64,000 bases of DNA from Streptomyces sp. NBC_01460 (GTDB lineage Bacteria; Actinomycetota; Actinomycetes; Streptomycetales; Streptomycetaceae), in NCBI RefSeq assembly GCF_036227405.1, contig NZ_CP109473.1, positions 8,556,001 through 8,620,000 of the forward strand, given 5' to 3'. Below are positions 62,977 through 64,000 of this stretch, one piece after another; within the stretch, counting starts at the first letter, position 1; each line of letters opens with the position of its first letter. A model generated the notes under the pieces. The model ran no database searches, was not told the DNA's origin, and saw only the letters and a list, made by a program, of their open reading frames with translations. A program made the position numbers and the translations under genes.

Positions 62977-63567
62977 ATGACCGACACGCCCGCCACGCCG
63001 AGGCGCCGAGGCGCCGCGCGCACCGAAGCGCTGCTGCAGGTAACCCTCGATCTGGCTGCGGAGGTCGGATACGCGGGCCTGAGCATCGAGGCGGTCGGCC
63101 GAAGGGCCGGGGTCGGAAAACACACGATCTACCGGCGCTGGCCGTCCATGTCGGCGCTGCTGCTCGACGCGCTCAGCTGCGTGTGGACCAGCGACCTGGA
63201 CTACCGCGACACCGGGGACGTCCGCGCGGATTTGCGCGAACAGTTCCTACGCTCGGGCCTCGCCCTCTCCAGCCCGCCGATCGGCCCCGTCTACCGCGCA
63301 GTCATCGCCGAGGCGCAGGCCGATTCAATGCTGCGGGCGACCCTGCACGAGCGATTCCTGGTCACCGTCGAGCAGAGCACCCTCGACCGAATCACCCGCG
63401 CCCAGCGCACCGGTGAACTGACCGCGGAAGCCAATCTGGAATTCGCCGCCGAGGTGCTGTGCGGCACGCTGTACTACCGCAGCCTGCTGTCAACCCGCCC
63501 CATCGACGAGCACGCGGTCGACGGACTGCTGGACATGTTCATGGCCGCCTACGGAACCAGCAGTTAG
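62977..63567 (+). CDS. TetR-family transcriptional regulator
   Basis: Repressor of 196 residues. DNA-binding domain at 12-60 (EVGYAGLSIEAVGRRAGVGK, HTIYRRWPS) and a C-terminal ligand domain of the TetR_C_11-like type (PVYRAVIAEAQADSMLRATL, ALLYYRLL-like LCGTLYYRSLLS). Two matching palindromes in the 162-base divergent region mark autoregulation and control of the DUF1801 gene. Confidence 0.93.
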   Translation: MTDTPATPRRRGAARTEALLQVTLDLAAEVGYAGLSIEAVGRRAGVGKHTIYRRWPSMSALLLDALSCVWTSDLDYRDTGDVRADLREQFLRSGLALSSPPIGPVYRAVIAEAQADSMLRATLHERFLVTVEQSTLDRITRAQRTGELTAEANLEFAAEVLCGTLYYRSLLSTRPIDEHAVDGLLDMFMAAYGTSS

Positions 63568-63691
63568 GACTCGATCCACAAGTCGGACCTACTCTCCCGA
63601 TCCGAGGACCGTACAGGTCACAACCGCACAACAGGGCGAAGGTTGTCTGATGCGGCACTAGGAACAGAGGTCATGGCATCCGGGCGAAGTC

Positions 63692-63838
63692 GTGCCGGAG
63701 AGCGGGATCTACGAGTGCTACTGCGGCGAGGGCCACCACTGGAGCACCGACGTGAAAGGCCACCGCTTCCCGCCCCTCTCGGCAGGATGCTCCGGGGCCG
63801 CGTGGATGCTCCGGACGGACGCGCACCCCGACTCCTGA
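63692..63838 (+). pseudogene. YjzC-like small Cys/His protein lacking a good start
   Basis: Frame reads HPGEVVPESGIYECYCGEGH, HWSTDVKGHRFPPLSAGC to a stop, the pattern of small YjzC-like proteins of Streptomyces (GE..P.SGIY.C.CG..H, GH.FPPL..C). The expected start before HPGE is lost: TAG and a frame change lie at the border with the IS630-type element. A GTG at 63692 could still give 48 residues. Probably damaged by the insertion or later decay. Confidence 0.55.
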
Positions 63839-63871
63839 CACCGGCGCCCGACCAGCCGGGAGGGAGCCCGC

Positions 63872-64000
63872 GTGGTCCTCAAGCCACCTGTGGAGCCGAT
63901 GCTCGCGCAGGCCCGCGAGACCCTCCCACCCCTCTGCACCAGCCCCGGCCGCATGGCGGTGCAACCCAAATTCGACGGGTTCCGGGCCCGGCTCCTCACT
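63872..64000 (+). CDS. ATP-dependent DNA ligase, N-terminal part (copy 6)
   Basis: First 43 codons of a ligase running off the window. GTG start 7-8 bases after GGGAGG, then KPPVEPMLAQARETLPPLCT and the nucleotidyl-lysine motif AVQPKFDGFRAR (K.DG.R), where the Lys carries AMP. About 85% identical in DNA to the start of copy 4 and without defects so far. Such ligases act in repair by end joining in actinobacteria. Confidence 0.85.
   Translation, partial: MVLKPPVEPMLAQARETLPPLCTSPGRMAVQPKFDGFRARLLT

Larger units (their letters stand above)
61012..63658. mobile_element. IS630-type transposon with two passenger genes
   Basis: Terminal inverted repeats of 28 bases match at 24 positions (both begin GTGCCGC and end GCCCTGT), each flanked by TA (61010-61011 and 63659-63660), the target duplication of IS630/Tc1 elements. 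Inside are an IS630 transposase, a DUF1801 gene and a TetR regulator with operators. I found no inverted repeat right after the transposase start, so the passengers lie within the element. Length 2.65 kb versus about 1.2 kb for a plain IS630 element. Confidence 0.75.

Noticed and set aside
1..64000. tRNA or rRNA genes
   Set aside because: None recognised on either strand by eye; a dedicated covariance search would be needed to exclude a tRNA.

Overview
The window is very GC-rich, uses GTG and TTG starts freely, and packs genes with ATGA/GTGA overlaps. It holds a chaplin, snapalysin, an actinobacterial integration host factor, a PAS-SpoIIE phosphatase and a GH12-CBM2 cellulase like CelB of Streptomyces lividans. 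It is therefore almost certainly Streptomyces or a close relative, and the many decayed genes and mobile elements look like a chromosome arm. All functional calls come from reading motifs by eye; no search was run.

Layout. 1-4.8 kb: an ABC exporter (ATPase end plus FtsX-type permease) in one operon with a sensor kinase and LuxR-type regulator, followed by a lone type II thioesterase. 6.2-8.6 kb: the most unusual locus, three overlapping genes for a 100-residue Gly/Ala/Asp repeat peptide, a JmjC/cupin oxygenase of the ribosomal-oxygenase type, and a sucrase/ferredoxin-like protein; it reads like a peptide-modification cassette. 8.9-14.5 kb: PAS-SpoIIE phosphatase, a secreted PA14/fibronectin-III protein and an MHS-type permease. 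14.9-21.3 kb: a gamma-carbonic-anhydrase-like protein, a DUF305 lipoprotein overlapping a CBM6-DUF1996 secreted protein, a two-discoidin GH16 glucanase with a LacI-type operator, and a LacI regulator.

22-30.4 kb: a coiled-coil/winged-helix protein opposite an IHF paralogue, a broken methyltransferase, an aldo/keto reductase behind a MerR-type promoter, a frameshifted TPR gene, a divergent chaplin and decayed TetR material. 30.5-33.6 kb: cellulose degradation (AA10-CBM2 LPMO, GH12-CBM2 endoglucanase) with CebR-type boxes and the stub of a lost LacI gene. 33.8-43.5 kb: esterase, small secreted protein, a GH13 / LLM oxidoreductase / GH13 cluster, and snapalysin.

44-64 kb is accessory DNA: GNAT, a MerR-like regulator behind a long structured leader, STAS protein, a deleted IS with a matching 106-bp MITE, SUKH-3 immunity protein, an H-type lectin between two copies of a small gene, a BP74-like protein run into a ligase remnant, MerR/serine-hydrolase divergent pair, several unknowns, and a 2.65-kb IS630-type unit that carries a DUF1801 gene and its TetR regulator between its inverted repeats. 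Pieces of one ATP-dependent DNA ligase family recur at six places, the last starting an apparently intact gene at the right edge.
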